Below the pieces are notes generated by a model. The model worked only from the letters and a program-made list of their open reading frames with translations, did not search any database and had not been told where the DNA came from. DNA of 64,000 nucleotides, from positions 62,001 through 126,000 of the forward strand of contig NZ_CP077425.1 in assembly GCF_019048845.1 (NCBI RefSeq), given 5' to 3'. Positions 7,881 to 17,482 of the stretch are shown in pieces. Made by a program: the position numbers and the translations under genes. The stretch's first letter is position 1. Every line of letters starts with the position of its first letter. The stretch comes from Vibrio mimicus. Its GTDB lineage: Bacteria > Pseudomonadota > Gammaproteobacteria > Enterobacterales > Vibrionaceae.

Positions 7881-10800
7881 ATGCGTCCGATAATGCTAAC
7901 CTTGCAAGCCTTTGGTCCTTTCGCTGGTAGAGAAGTCATTGATTTCACAGAACTTGGTGATGCTCCACTGTTTTTGATTAATGGCGCAACTGGGGCGGGG
8001 AAAAGCTCGATTCTTGATGCAATTTGTTATGCCTTGTACGGTGAAACTACTGGTAGTGAGCGAACTGGCGACCAAATGCGCTGTGATTTCGCCGATCCAG
8101 ACACGTTAACCGAAGTTTGCTTTGAGTTTGAACTGGGTGGAGCGCATTACCAAATCACTCGGCAGCCGGATCAGGAAATCCCGAAAAAACGTGGCGAAGG
8201 CATGACTAAGAAAGCCCATTCCGCCACTTTGCTTGCTTTAAAGCAGGGCTCTGAGGAACTGATCGCCAATCGCCCGACACCGGTGGCTAAAGCGGTGGTT
8301 GAATTAATTGGGCTGGATGTAAAACAATTCCGCCAAGTGATGGTGTTGCCACAGGGCAAGTTTCGTGAATTGCTGACGGCCAATTCTAAAGAGCGCGAGC
8401 AGATTTTTGGTCAGCTTTTTCAAACTCAACTCTATAGCCAGATTGAGCGTGCGCTATTTGAACGCGCAGCAGGCATTCGCAAAGAGAAAGAAGAATTTGA
8501 TCAGCAAATCAAAGGTACATTGCATGTAGTGGGCTTGGAGAATGAACAGCAGCTGCACCTCGAGCTTGCGCAAATTGCACCATTAGTTGTGCAAGCACAG
8601 CAGGCATTAAAAAATGAGCAACAGGTTCTGGATCAAAGCAAAGCCCAGTATCAATCGGCTCTTGAACTCAATCAGCAGTTTGCTCGTCAGCAGCAATTAG
8701 TCACAGAAATAGCCTTGCATCAGCAACAGAAAATGCAGATTGATGTGTTACGCGAACAGCGTCAGCAAGCCCAAAAGGCGATACACCTAACGGCGGTGCA
8801 TCAGCAGTGGCATCAAACCCATAAAACGCAAATCCATGCTGCGCAGAGAGTTGAACAGCAAAATCTACTGCTACAACAGAGCGAACAGCAACAGCAGCAA
8901 GCCCAGTGGGCAAGCCAACAGGCTAGTTTAGCTTGTGAAGTATTACCTGAGTTAAACGAACAACGTATACAGTGGCAGCGTGCTGAACAAAAACTTTTAG
9001 CGCAAGAGAGTGTGCAGCAACGGGTTGCCAAAGCTGAACGTGATTTACAGCTCACTACTCAAAATACGCTCAATTTACAAAGTGCCAGTGAGCAGCTAGT
9101 TCAAGAGATCCAAAATAAACGTTTGGAATGGGAGCAGCAACAGCGCCAACTGACTCGTCTGGAAGCTCAAAAAGCGCAGCTCAACTTGCTTACACCACAG
9201 ATCCAAGATCGAGAACGGGAACAAACGCTCAGCAATGAACGACAGCGTGCTCTGCAAGAATCCCAGCGTTTTGAACAGCAATATCGACAAATACAGACAC
9301 AAGCGCAACAAGCGAAGCAAGTGGCCGATGAGCTAGAACTGTCATGGCATACTCAACGTGCTGCTGAGTTGGCACAGGAGTTGATGCCCAATCAACCTTG
9401 CCCTGTGTGCGGCAGTTTTGAGCACCCCCATAAAGCACAGCTTCATGGTGACGTTGTCACCAAAGTTCAGGTTAAGCAGGCTCGGCAATACCAACAGCAA
9501 TGGCTTGAACAAGAACAAGCCGCGCTCAGTGCATGGCAGCAGCAGTGCTTTCAGTTGCAGCAGCTAGAGCAAGGATCGAACACGCTCGTTGCTGAATTAA
9601 AAACGCAAAATATTGCATCTCTTGCAGAGCTAATCGAGCAGCAACGAGCTCTGCGCAATGAAATCAATGCGTTACAACAACTCAATCCTGATCTTTTGCA
9701 GCGACAAATTGAAGAGTGCGAGCAACGTTTAGTACAAAGTAAAGCGGCACTCGAAAAACAAAATCATAATAAACAGCAAGCATGGCAGGTGTTGACTCAA
9801 GCACAAGCCGAGCTTGCAAGTCTGCAACAAGAGATACCAGAAGCACTTTCTGATCTCACTCAGCTACGCAGTGAAATTCAGCGAGTGCAAATCCAAATTG
9901 ACTCATTGCAAAAAAACGAACAAGTGGCTCGAGAGCAATGGGTTCAAGCGCAAAAGCACCTTGCCAGTGTTCAGGCGGCATATCAAGCCGCCGTTGAGCA
10001 GCATAAGGAAAGCCAGCAACAAGCCCAACAGGCTGCACAAGCGTGGCAAGAAGGATTGAAATATTACGGTATGCATGATGAGCAGCACTATTTGCAATCA
10101 CGCTTAACAGATGAAGCCATGCTCCAAATCGAAACACAAATTGCTCAGTATGAAGAGCGGGGAGCGATGCTCAACGGTGAGCAACAGGCTTTGACACGCA
10201 AGCTTGTGGATAAAACGCCACCGGATCTTGAACCGATGTTAGCCATGGTGCAAGAGCATGAAGTGCGCGTTTCCAACGCGTTACAACAGTTTACACAGCA
10301 TCAATCGCGCATGGATGGTTTGCAGCGAGTGTCTAAACAACTCACTGAGCTTTATCAAAAAAACCAAGTGCTTGAAGCCGAATATCAAGTAGTGGGCACA
10401 CTCAGTGATATTGCGAATGGCAAAACGGGAGCCAAAGTGAGCTTGCATCGCTTTGTGTTGGGGGTGCTATTGGATGATGTACTACTCCAAGCCTCGCAGA
10501 GGCTACTCAAAATGAGTCGTGGCCGCTATCTACTCAAACGCAAAGAGGAGCGGGCAAAAGGCAACGTTGGCTCTGGTTTAGATTTGATGGTCGAAGATAG
10601 CTACAGTGGCAAATGGCGTGATGTTGCGACGTTATCTGGCGGGGAGTCTTTCATGGCGGCACTCGCGTTGGCGCTTGGGTTGTCGGATGTGGTGCAATCG
10701 TATAGTGGTGGAATCCGCTTAGATACCCTGTTTATTGATGAAGGCTTCGGCAGCTTAGATCCTGAATCGCTCGATCTCGCGATTCAAACTCTAATAGATC

Positions 10801-10922
10801 TACAGCAGGGAGGTAGAACCATAGGTATTATTTCTCATGTTTCCGAGCTAAAGGAGCAGATCGGGCAAAGATTGGATGTGTTGGCGACAAGAATGGGTAG
10901 CACATTGCACCTGGTTTCCTAG
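7881..10922 (+). CDS. sbcC: Exonuclease SbcCD, ATPase subunit C
   Basis: SbcC is the Rad50-like SMC ATPase partner of SbcD. Walker A is NGATGAGKSS at about 34-43. Two long coiled-coil arms follow and are unusually rich in Gln and Ala (many CAG/CAA runs). The zinc-hook CPVC lies near residue 507. The ABC signature TLSGGESF is near 917 and Walker B LFIDEGFGSLD near 950. The length (1013) is typical (E. coli 1048). The start lies 1 nt after the sbcD stop, so the pair is coupled. A perfect 15-bp inverted repeat follows the stop codon. Confidence 0.95.
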   Translation: MRPIMLTLQAFGPFAGREVIDFTELGDAPLFLINGATGAGKSSILDAICYALYGETTGSERTGDQMRCDFADPDTLTEVCFEFELGGAHYQITRQPDQEIPKKRGEGMTKKAHSATLLALKQGSEELIANRPTPVAKAVVELIGLDVKQFRQVMVLPQGKFRELLTANSKEREQIFGQLFQTQLYSQIERALFERAAGIRKEKEEFDQQIKGTLHVVGLENEQQLHLELAQIAPLVVQAQQALKNEQQVLDQSKAQYQSALELNQQFARQQQLVTEIALHQQQKMQIDVLREQRQQAQKAIHLTAVHQQWHQTHKTQIHAAQRVEQQNLLLQQSEQQQQQAQWASQQASLACEVLPELNEQRIQWQRAEQKLLAQESVQQRVAKAERDLQLTTQNTLNLQSASEQLVQEIQNKRLEWEQQQRQLTRLEAQKAQLNLLTPQIQDREREQTLSNERQRALQESQRFEQQYRQIQTQAQQAKQVADELELSWHTQRAAELAQELMPNQPCPVCGSFEHPHKAQLHGDVVTKVQVKQARQYQQQWLEQEQAALSAWQQQCFQLQQLEQGSNTLVAELKTQNIASLAELIEQQRALRNEINALQQLNPDLLQRQIEECEQRLVQSKAALEKQNHNKQQAWQVLTQAQAELASLQQEIPEALSDLTQLRSEIQRVQIQIDSLQKNEQVAREQWVQAQKHLASVQAAYQAAVEQHKESQQQAQQAAQAWQEGLKYYGMHDEQHYLQSRLTDEAMLQIETQIAQYEERGAMLNGEQQALTRKLVDKTPPDLEPMLAMVQEHEVRVSNALQQFTQHQSRMDGLQRVSKQLTELYQKNQVLEAEYQVVGTLSDIANGKTGAKVSLHRFVLGVLLDDVLLQASQRLLKMSRGRYLLKRKEERAKGNVGSGLDLMVEDSYSGKWRDVATLSGGESFMAALALALGLSDVVQSYSGGIRLDTLFIDEGFGSLDPESLDLAIQTLIDLQQGGRTIGIISHVSELKEQIGQRLDVLATRMGSTLHLVS

Positions 10923-10940
10923 AGTAAAACGATGAGCTTT

Positions 10941-10972
10941 GATGATTATCACTGACCTCAGTGATAATCATC
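10941..10972. repeat. Perfect 15-bp inverted repeat between sbcC and cqsS
   Basis: The arms GATGATTATCACTGA and TCAGTGATAATCATC are separated only by CC. No T-run follows, so this is not a standard terminator. It could be a palindromic operator for cqsS (start at 11019), a transcript-stabilising hairpin, or a cruciform. Confidence 0.8.
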
Positions 10973-11018
10973 GATAGACTATGCGCATTTTGATGAGTAT
11001 GAAAAGAATAAAGAGTCA

Positions 11019-13079
11019 GTGGCTGTGAGCATAGATGTAATAAAAAAAGTATACCAGTTTGCCGAACCCAACCTTTCTTTGGTGGGATGGATGGGAATGC
11101 TTGGTTTCCCTGCTTATTACATCATTTGGGAGTATTGGTTTCCGCAATCATACGAAAATTTAGGGCTGCGCTGTGCGGCAGCGGTTCTGTTTGGCGGGCT
11201 GGTGTTTCGTGATTCGATGCCTAAGAAATGGCAGCGGTATATGCCGGGCTATTTTCTATTCACCATAGGTTTCTGCTTACCCTTTTTCTTCGCTTTTATG
11301 ATGTTAATGAATGACTGGTCGACAATTTGGGCCATGTCGTTTATGGCGTCCATTTTTCTGCATATTCTCTTAGTGCACGATACGAGAGTGATGGCGTTAC
11401 AAGCACTTTTCTCCGTGTTGGTGGCCTATCTTGCGGTATATGGTTTGACGGATTTTCACCCGACGACTTTGATTGAATGGCAATACATACCGATCTTTTT
11501 GTTTACTTATGTGTTTGGGAATTTATGTTTTTTCCGTAACCAAATTTCTCATGAGACCAAAGTGTCGATTGCCAAAACGTTCGGAGCGGGGATTGCCCAT
11601 GAAATGCGTAATCCACTCAGCGCTTTGAAAACGTCGATTGATGTTGTGCGAACCATGATCCCTAAACCGCAAACTGCAGCTCATACGGATTATTCCTTGG
11701 ATGCGCAAGAGCTGGATCTGCTGCATCAAATTTTGAATGAAGCTGATGATGTCATCTACTCTGGCAATAACGCGATTGATTTGCTGCTCACCTCGATTGA
11801 TGAAAACCGTGTCTCTCAGGCGAGTTTTAAAAAACACTCAGTGGTAGATGTGATTGAAAAAGCAGTGAAAACTTTTCCGTATAAAAATGCAGCGGACCAG
11901 CACTCGGTAGAGCTTGAAGTGCATCAGCCGTTTGACTTTTTTGGCAGTGATACTCTACTGACTTATGCGCTATTTAACCTGTTGAAAAATGCCTTCTATT
12001 ACCAAAAAGAGCATTTCTCGGTGCGTATTTCCATTGAACAAACCAGTGAGCAGAACCTTATTCGAGTCCGTGATAACGGCGTGGGGATTGCGCCAGAGAT
12101 GTTGGAAGACATTTTCCGTGATTTCTATACCTTCGGTAAAAATGGCAGCTATGGGCTAGGATTGCCATTTTGCCGCAAAGTGATGTCCGCATTTGGGGGG
12201 ATGATTCGCTGTGCGTCTCAACAAGGTCAATGGACAGAATTCGTATTGAGCTTTCCTCGTTACGATTCCGATACGGTTAACGAGATAAAAACAGAACTGC
12301 TGAAAACCAAATCGCTCATTTATATTGGCTCAAATCAAGCTATCGTTCGAGAGTTAAATCAGCTCGCAGTAGAAGATGAGTTTGGTTTTACCGCTATTTC
12401 TGCGCAGCAAGCAGTAAGACGCCAAGATTATGAGTTTGAGTTCGACCTTATTTTGCTCGACCTTGATGACGCTACGGCGCAGGGAGAACTACTGCCGAAA
12501 CTTGAAGGGACATTGAGTTTTGCAGAAGGCTGTATCGGCTATGTGTATGATCCGGGCAAAACGTATGCAGTAAACATTAACCGTTATCTGCGTATCCAAC
12601 CGATCAGTATTCACTCTATTCTCAGAAAGCCGCGGAAAATCATCGAACGCTTGTTGTTTGAGCAAGAATCCTTATCGATGAATCGTAACGTGATCCCCTT
12701 GCAAAAGAGTCGGCATGAACGACGTATTTTGGTGGTTGATGATAATCAATCGATCCGAACTTTTACGGCTATTTTGCTTGAGCAACAAGGTTATGAAGTG
12801 GTGCAAGCCAACGATGGTAGTGAAGTGCTCAAGCATATGGAGAGTAAAAACATCGATTTAGTGTTGATGGACATTGAAATGCCGAATGTCGGGGGATTAG
12901 AAGCGACGCGTTTAATTCGCGACTCTGAGCATGAATATAAAAATATTCCGATCATTGGTTACACCGGTGATAACAGCCCCAAAACCTTGGCTCTGGTACA
13001 AACCTCCGGCATGAATGATTTCATTGTGAAGCCTGCTGACCGTGATGTATTGCTAAATAAAGTGGCAGCTTGGGTGTAG
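11019..13079 (+). CDS. cqsS: CAI-1 autoinducer sensor kinase/phosphatase CqsS
   Basis: CqsS is the inner-membrane hybrid kinase that detects CAI-1 and feeds phosphate through LuxU to LuxO in the Vibrio quorum-sensing circuit. The N-terminal 180 residues form six membrane segments. Residues known to shape the CAI-1 pocket are present: W104, S107, F162, and C170 in GNLCFF. The DHp motif GAGIAHEMRNPLS puts the phosphorylated His at 194, followed by the HATPase domain (DNGVGI, YGLGLPF). The C-terminal receiver (about 568-686) has VVDDN and LVLMDIEMPN, with Asp618 the expected acceptor. The start is GTG; a second GTG two codons later is possible. The length of 686 equals the known protein. The ligand-synthase gene cqsA is convergent. 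Confidence 0.97.
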   Translation: MAVSIDVIKKVYQFAEPNLSLVGWMGMLGFPAYYIIWEYWFPQSYENLGLRCAAAVLFGGLVFRDSMPKKWQRYMPGYFLFTIGFCLPFFFAFMMLMNDWSTIWAMSFMASIFLHILLVHDTRVMALQALFSVLVAYLAVYGLTDFHPTTLIEWQYIPIFLFTYVFGNLCFFRNQISHETKVSIAKTFGAGIAHEMRNPLSALKTSIDVVRTMIPKPQTAAHTDYSLDAQELDLLHQILNEADDVIYSGNNAIDLLLTSIDENRVSQASFKKHSVVDVIEKAVKTFPYKNAADQHSVELEVHQPFDFFGSDTLLTYALFNLLKNAFYYQKEHFSVRISIEQTSEQNLIRVRDNGVGIAPEMLEDIFRDFYTFGKNGSYGLGLPFCRKVMSAFGGMIRCASQQGQWTEFVLSFPRYDSDTVNEIKTELLKTKSLIYIGSNQAIVRELNQLAVEDEFGFTAISAQQAVRRQDYEFEFDLILLDLDDATAQGELLPKLEGTLSFAEGCIGYVYDPGKTYAVNINRYLRIQPISIHSILRKPRKIIERLLFEQESLSMNRNVIPLQKSRHERRILVVDDNQSIRTFTAILLEQQGYEVVQANDGSEVLKHMESKNIDLVLMDIEMPNVGGLEATRLIRDSEHEYKNIPIIGYTGDNSPKTLALVQTSGMNDFIVKPADRDVLLNKVAAWV

Positions 13080-13094
13080 CTATTTTAGAGAAAA

Positions 13095-13116
13095 GTGGGA
13101 GAACGAGTTCTCCCAC
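13095..13116. terminator. Hairpin between convergent cqsS and cqsA
   Basis: GTGGGAGAA and TTCTCCCAC pair around CGAG. There is no clear T-run on either side. A second, looser inverted repeat (AAACGTTA at 13130 and TAACGTTT at 13151) is followed by AGCAGTTTTTG and may complete cqsS termination. Confidence 0.5.
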
Positions 13117-13181
13117 GGCTTATGCAAGGAAACGTTAAATTCTTTAGGAATAACGTTTAGCAGTTTTTGTTATTTATGCAT

Positions 13182-14351
13182 TTAACGAAAATAAAAATCA
13201 CCGCAGTTGACCGCATCAGAACAAACCTCAATTATTTTGGCGATTTGATCATCGTTCACATCACTATTGAGTGATAAGCGAATAATGTTTTTATTCTTTG
13301 AAGTTGCCGGTCGGCAGAATACTGAGCCAAACACTCCATTATTTTCTAAATAATCACGAACTTTTTCGGTATTTCGTTCATCTCCTGTTTCTAGACCAAT
13401 AATTTGGCTCTCACTGCGAATGGTTAATCCCAGCTGGGATAATCCTATGCGTAATTTTCTTGCCATACGATCTAAATGCTGACGACGATTATCCGCAGAT
13501 TCAATAATCTCTAAAGTCGTTTCTAATCCTGCCGCTTCATAAGGCAGCAAAGTAGAACTAAAAATAGCTGGATAACTAATAAAAGGAACGCAGCGATTCA
13601 CTTCATTGTTACACCAAATGGCTCCTGCGCGATAAGCAAAGGTTTTGGCCAAACTAGCGGTCATAAAATGCACTTCACGAGTGAGGCCTAATTCTGCCAA
13701 TAAACCTGCACCATTAGGGCCATGTGTGCCCAAAGAGTGGGATTCATCGACTAATAAGGCGCAGCCAAACTCTTTACTGATATTGACCAGTTCCGCCAGC
13801 GGTGCAATCGTACCTAAAGTGCTGTAAATCGAGTCTACGACAATGATCCCAGGACCATGACGTTGAATCAGCATACGTAAATGGTCACAGTTATTATGCA
13901 TAAAAGGATGCGCCTGAGCATTGGCGTAGCGTGCCCCTTCCCATAACGACATGTGCGCGAAAAAATCAATGTAAACATTCGTACTGGGCTGGCAGATGGT
14001 TTGTAATAAACCGACGTTTGCGTTCCAACCAGATTGAGATAATAGACATTCATCAAAGCCTGTGAACTTAGCCAGACGTTTCTCAATCATGGGTTTGTCA
14101 TAGTCATTTTGTAGAAATGAGGCTGACATAAATAAGCTTTGTTGTTCTTCCAGTAATGACTTCGCCAAACGAGCTTTAATCAATGGATGGTTAGCTAAAG
14201 CAAGATAATCATTACTTTGTAAAATAATATCCTCTTTGCTGGCGTGTTTGCCTAATACTAAATGTTTCCCATTTTTGTTTATAGCAATAAAATTTTCAAT
14301 ATAGTGATTAATCTTATCCTGAATAAAATCAGGAAGATGTGGTCTATTCAT
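13182..14351 (-). CDS. cqsA: CAI-1 autoinducer synthase CqsA
   Basis: CqsA is a PLP-dependent acyl-CoA transferase of the alpha-oxoamine synthase family. It joins a medium-chain acyl-CoA to an amino-acid-derived substrate (SAM or 2-aminobutyrate) to give the CAI-1 precursor. The PLP lysine lies in [13 protein letters not shown] near residue 236. [15 protein letters not shown] carries the Asp/His PLP contacts, and the N-terminal region [13 protein letters not shown] is typical of the family. The length of 389 matches V. cholerae CqsA. The ATG follows TAGGATATATTGTA, a modest ribosome-binding site. It is convergent with its receptor gene cqsS. Confidence 0.97.
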   Translation of the reverse strand: MNRPHLPDFIQDKINHYIENFIAINKNGKHLVLGKHASKEDIILQSNDYLALANHPLIKARLAKSLLEEQQSLFMSASFLQNDYDKPMIEKRLAKFTGFDECLLSQSGWNANVGLLQTICQPSTNVYIDFFAHMSLWEGARYANAQAHPFMHNNCDHLRMLIQRHGPGIIVVDSIYSTLGTIAPLAELVNISKEFGCALLVDESHSLGTHGPNGAGLLAELGLTREVHFMTASLAKTFAYRAGAIWCNNEVNRCVPFISYPAIFSSTLLPYEAAGLETTLEIIESADNRRQHLDRMARKLRIGLSQLGLTIRSESQIIGLETGDERNTEKVRDYLENNGVFGSVFCRPATSKNKNIIRLSLNSDVNDDQIAKIIEVCSDAVNCGDFYFR

Positions 14352-14547
14352 TACAATATATCCTAGTTCTAAATTATTTAATGCCAGCTGACGAGTGATA
14401 TATTGCGTGATTAAAAACGTCTGTCATCTGGGAAAAATTATTTTTATTAGCAACTTAGAATAATTAATAATTCTCGATGGTGAGGGGAGGAAAAATCATT
14501 AGGGGTAGGGGCTCTACCCCGAAGAATATCCTGACATTAAAAATAAA

Positions 14548-15510
14548 TTAAGAGCTTACTGAATTATTTTTAAATAGCTCAGGCCAATACATTTTTAGGT
14601 AACCCCAAGAAACCCAAGCGACCAAAATAGTCGCAATCGTGATCTCTAAAAAACCAAAATAGTGTAACCAGTACCATTGGGGATGCTGAGTTGAAAAAAA
14701 TTCCGTTAAACGTTGCATCGCTACAGCGCTTATCACTGAAGGAAAAGTTACAGCGGCAATCGAAGGCTGAAATTGCAACCGTAACAGGCGTAAATAACAA
14801 AGATAGATCAGCAGCGTCATGGTGATGGCGATGCCGGCGAGTGCTCCCGTTAAAATGGGGTCTGGCTGATGGAAGTTAACCAGATAAGTGGCGAGCGTTA
14901 AGTTGATTGGTGCGGCCATGATAGCCAAAGTTGGGCGTGCTCGTTTGGGCAGGGTCCCTGCAAATACCAACCGATAGAGCACGACAGGCAGCATCACAAA
15001 GTAGATCGCAATGCAAACATTCACTAGGGTTTCAGAAAAGAGTGTGTGACCAAATTGGGTTCCCGCCAATGAGCTACTAATTACCCCTACCGGATACAAA
15101 AACCAGCTAGGGACAATATTGGCAAGTTTGAACTGACGAAGCTGAAAATAGAAGAACAGTATCATCATAGTCAAATGCAGTAACAATGCGGCAGCCCAGA
15201 TCGGGTAGGCAATAAAAGGAGAAAGGATGGCAAGATAATCACACAAAATCAGTAGTGCCATACTCATAGGAGCCATTAAACTCCCAGAGATGGGATGTCT
15301 TAGATCGGAGATAAACGTTCGCCAATTCAAATACTTAAGTAATACTGGCAGCAGTAACAAGGCACCACTAAATGCCAAGTAAGGACGAAGTATTAACCCA
15401 AGTGGTGGATAATAGAGCACCCAAGCGTGGCCCAGCCCGATCATTCCTAATGCCAATGCTGCTTGTGAAGGGGGCACGTTTTGCACTTGGGTAAACCTAT
15501 ACCAATTCAA
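14548..15510 (-). CDS. SLAC1/TehA-family (TDT) anion or dicarboxylate transporter, TTG start
   Basis: This is a membrane protein of about 320 residues with about ten hydrophobic segments. Motifs such as SGSLMAPMSMALLILCDYLA and the repeated hairpin pattern fit the tellurite-resistance/dicarboxylate (TDT) or voltage-dependent anion channel family. The substrate is unknown. I place the start at TTG 15510 because AAGGAG lies exactly 6 nt upstream. An ATG at 15588 is in frame, but the stretch from it runs straight through a strong hairpin plus T6 (15546-15573) and reads as non-family sequence. It lies about 100 nt downstream of clcA on the same strand, so it is transcribed either by readthrough or from the candidate promoter at 15574-15602. 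Confidence 0.7.
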   Translation of the reverse strand: MNWYRFTQVQNVPPSQAALALGMIGLGHAWVLYYPPLGLILRPYLAFSGALLLLPVLLKYLNWRTFISDLRHPISGSLMAPMSMALLILCDYLAILSPFIAYPIWAAALLLHLTMMILFFYFQLRQFKLANIVPSWFLYPVGVISSSLAGTQFGHTLFSETLVNVCIAIYFVMLPVVLYRLVFAGTLPKRARPTLAIMAAPINLTLATYLVNFHQPDPILTGALAGIAITMTLLIYLCYLRLLRLQFQPSIAAVTFPSVISAVAMQRLTEFFSTQHPQWYWLHYFGFLEITIATILVAWVSWGYLKMYWPELFKNNSVSS

Positions 15511-15545
15511 TTGCTTCTCCTTGCTGAAATATCCTGAATTTAATG

Positions 15546-15573
15546 AAAAAAGCCGCTCATTTTGCGAGCGGCT
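15546..15573 (-). terminator. Intrinsic terminator downstream of clcA
   Basis: Read on the minus strand, AGCCGCTC and GAGCGGCT pair around a 7-nt loop and are followed by T6. It lies 38 nt after the clcA stop and 36 nt before the TTG start of the next gene. Confidence 0.8.
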
Positions 15574-15602
15574 ATTATCTGGTTTCATTATGCGTTAGGC
15601 AA
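15574..15602 (-). promoter_or_regulatory. Candidate sigma70 promoter before the TDT transporter gene
   Basis: On the minus strand TTGCCT (15602-15597) is followed, after exactly 17 nt, by GATAAT (15579-15574). Transcription would begin at the base of the hairpin at 15546-15573, giving a leader with a 5' stem-loop. This is a sequence match only. Confidence 0.4.
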
Positions 15603-15610
15603 ATTGACTT

Positions 15611-17017
15611 TTATGAAACGGGATTTTGAGGTGGAAGATCTTGCTGCTGTAGCTTTTGGTTTTTCAAAGTACGGTGTAGCAACTGACTGTAAATCGGTTG
15701 TCCACCGAGCATCTGAGCAAAAATCACAGCCCCTAAGCTAGTAATGATAAGCGGAAGAATAAGGTGATAGTTATTAGTCATCTCAATGACCAATAAAATC
15801 CCAGTAATCGGTGCCCGAACGGTTGCGGCGAATAATGCCCCCATACCAGCAATCGCAAACATACCAGGCTCAATATTTAGTTCAGGAAACCACACCTTAG
15901 CGATTAAGCCGAACGCATAACCAAAGAGTGTGCCAAGTGCTAGCATAGGTGCAAAAATTCCACCGGGAGCACCTGACCCAAAACAGAGCAAAGTAGTAAG
16001 AATTCGCCCGAGAAACAGCAGTAATAAAATGCCCGCACCATAACCACCGTTAGTGATGGTTGGAATTAAGCTAATACCGCCCCCAGTGAGTTCGGGAACA
16101 TAGAGGAGGAGTAAACCAAAACTGCCACCTAATAATGATCCCGTCAATAAATATCGCTTTCGGTCATTGCGATGAAATTTGACGAACAAGTCCTGAGCCG
16201 AGGTGATCAAATAATTAAACAGAACTCCAAATACCCCAAATAAAGCGCCGAGGAGTAAGAAAAGTCCTAACGTTGATAAATCAGGGGCGTCGTATTGCGG
16301 CATAGTGATCACGGCATCTTGTCCGTTGATGAAGCGGAACACCACATTCGCTGCGACCGCAGAGATAATCACCGCCCGAACAGAAATCAATGTATAACGA
16401 AATTGTGGCCGCATCTCTTCGATCACAAACATAATGCCGGCAAGAGGCGCGTTAAATGCGGCAGCAAGACCACCTGCAGCCCCCGCGGCCAGTAATGAAT
16501 GGCGTGTATCTTCGTTTTTTACTCGGAAAATATCGGAGATCATCCGCCCAACGGCGCCTCCCATTTGTACTGTTGGACCTTCTCTTCCAAGTACCATGCC
16601 AGAGCCTAGCGCTCCCATTCCTCCAAAGAACTTCACTGGTAAAACCCGCCACCAACGCACAGGGCGCATACCATCCATTGCCCCTTCAATTTCTGGAATG
16701 CCAGATCCCGCCGCTTCAGGTGCAAAGCGGTGCACTAAAAAATAGCCGATAAACGCCAAAAGAGCGCTAATGAGAAATGCAGCAAGCCACAGAGGTAAAA
16801 AGCTCCCAATTTCACTTTTTAGCCAGTCAGTACGTGTTTCTGAAACTAGATGTACCGCTTGTTCAAAATAGGTTCCAACGAGGCCCGCTAATATCCCCAC
16901 TAGCAAGGATAAAAACAACACAGAGAGTGGCGTTTTGTCTTTTGAGAGAAATTGATTGATCGAATCTTTCGGCATTTTTGCCAGGAGACTAGTGATAAGT
17001 ATCTCTCTTTTCGACAT
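15611..17017 (-). CDS. clcA: H+/Cl- exchange transporter ClcA
   Basis: ClcA is an inner-membrane 2Cl-/H+ antiporter used in extreme acid resistance; in V. cholerae it has also been linked to pH adaptation in the gut. The CLC signature motifs are all present: GSGIPEIEGAM (about 104-114), GREGPTVQMGG with the gating glutamate at 146 (E148 in E. coli), the proton-glutamate region FVIEEMRPQF near 200, and GAPGGIFAP near 350, with YSQLL near the end. The length of 468 is close to E. coli (473). The upstream ribosome-binding site is weak; an internal ATG at codon 15 is less likely. Confidence 0.95.
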   Translation of the reverse strand: MSKREILITSLLAKMPKDSINQFLSKDKTPLSVLFLSLLVGILAGLVGTYFEQAVHLVSETRTDWLKSEIGSFLPLWLAAFLISALLAFIGYFLVHRFAPEAAGSGIPEIEGAMDGMRPVRWWRVLPVKFFGGMGALGSGMVLGREGPTVQMGGAVGRMISDIFRVKNEDTRHSLLAAGAAGGLAAAFNAPLAGIMFVIEEMRPQFRYTLISVRAVIISAVAANVVFRFINGQDAVITMPQYDAPDLSTLGLFLLLGALFGVFGVLFNYLITSAQDLFVKFHRNDRKRYLLTGSLLGGSFGLLLLYVPELTGGGISLIPTITNGGYGAGILLLLFLGRILTTLLCFGSGAPGGIFAPMLALGTLFGYAFGLIAKVWFPELNIEPGMFAIAGMGALFAATVRAPITGILLVIEMTNNYHLILPLIITSLGAVIFAQMLGGQPIYSQLLHRTLKNQKLQQQDLPPQNPVS

Positions 17018-17482
17018 ATTTTTAGTGCCTTATGCTTGCTAAAGGGGAGGGAGTGCGAGAATTATACGCCCTGACAGGTTCAACTATAGCGATAAACATG
17101 GAATTTTGATTTTCATATATGGTTGATTTATTGGATAGTTCTATAAATAGTGAGATCTTCGTCAGAAAATTGCATAGCCACCTTGATAATCTAGCGTTAT
17201 GTACCATAGTTAAAGCGTAAGGTTAGTGAGAACATTTCTTATGGAGGATATGGAACCTTACAGACAATTTGGATGGAATCAAAACGTTCATATCAGTACC
17301 TCGTTAAATAGACGCTTGCAAACATAGCCAAGCGAATTCGCAAAAACTCACGATTGAGTACACGAGGAAAAAGGCGCGCTTTACAGTGCGCCTTTTGCAT
17401 TTTGGATTTTTACACAGCCATAAAATTTGAAACTGCTTCTTCAAAAGCTTTTGGATATACTGCCGCCAAAAGGAGAATTAGC
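17018..17482. other. Intergenic region clcA/cobW with an orphan terminator-like hairpin
   Basis: The only clear structure in this 465-bp divergent region is at 17366-17396: AAGGCGC and GCGCCTT pair around 10 nt, flanked by A5 on the left and T4 on the right. No protein gene ends here on either strand, so it may end a short untranslated RNA. I see no convincing promoter pair and no Zur-box-like sequence in front of the CobW gene. Confidence 0.5.
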
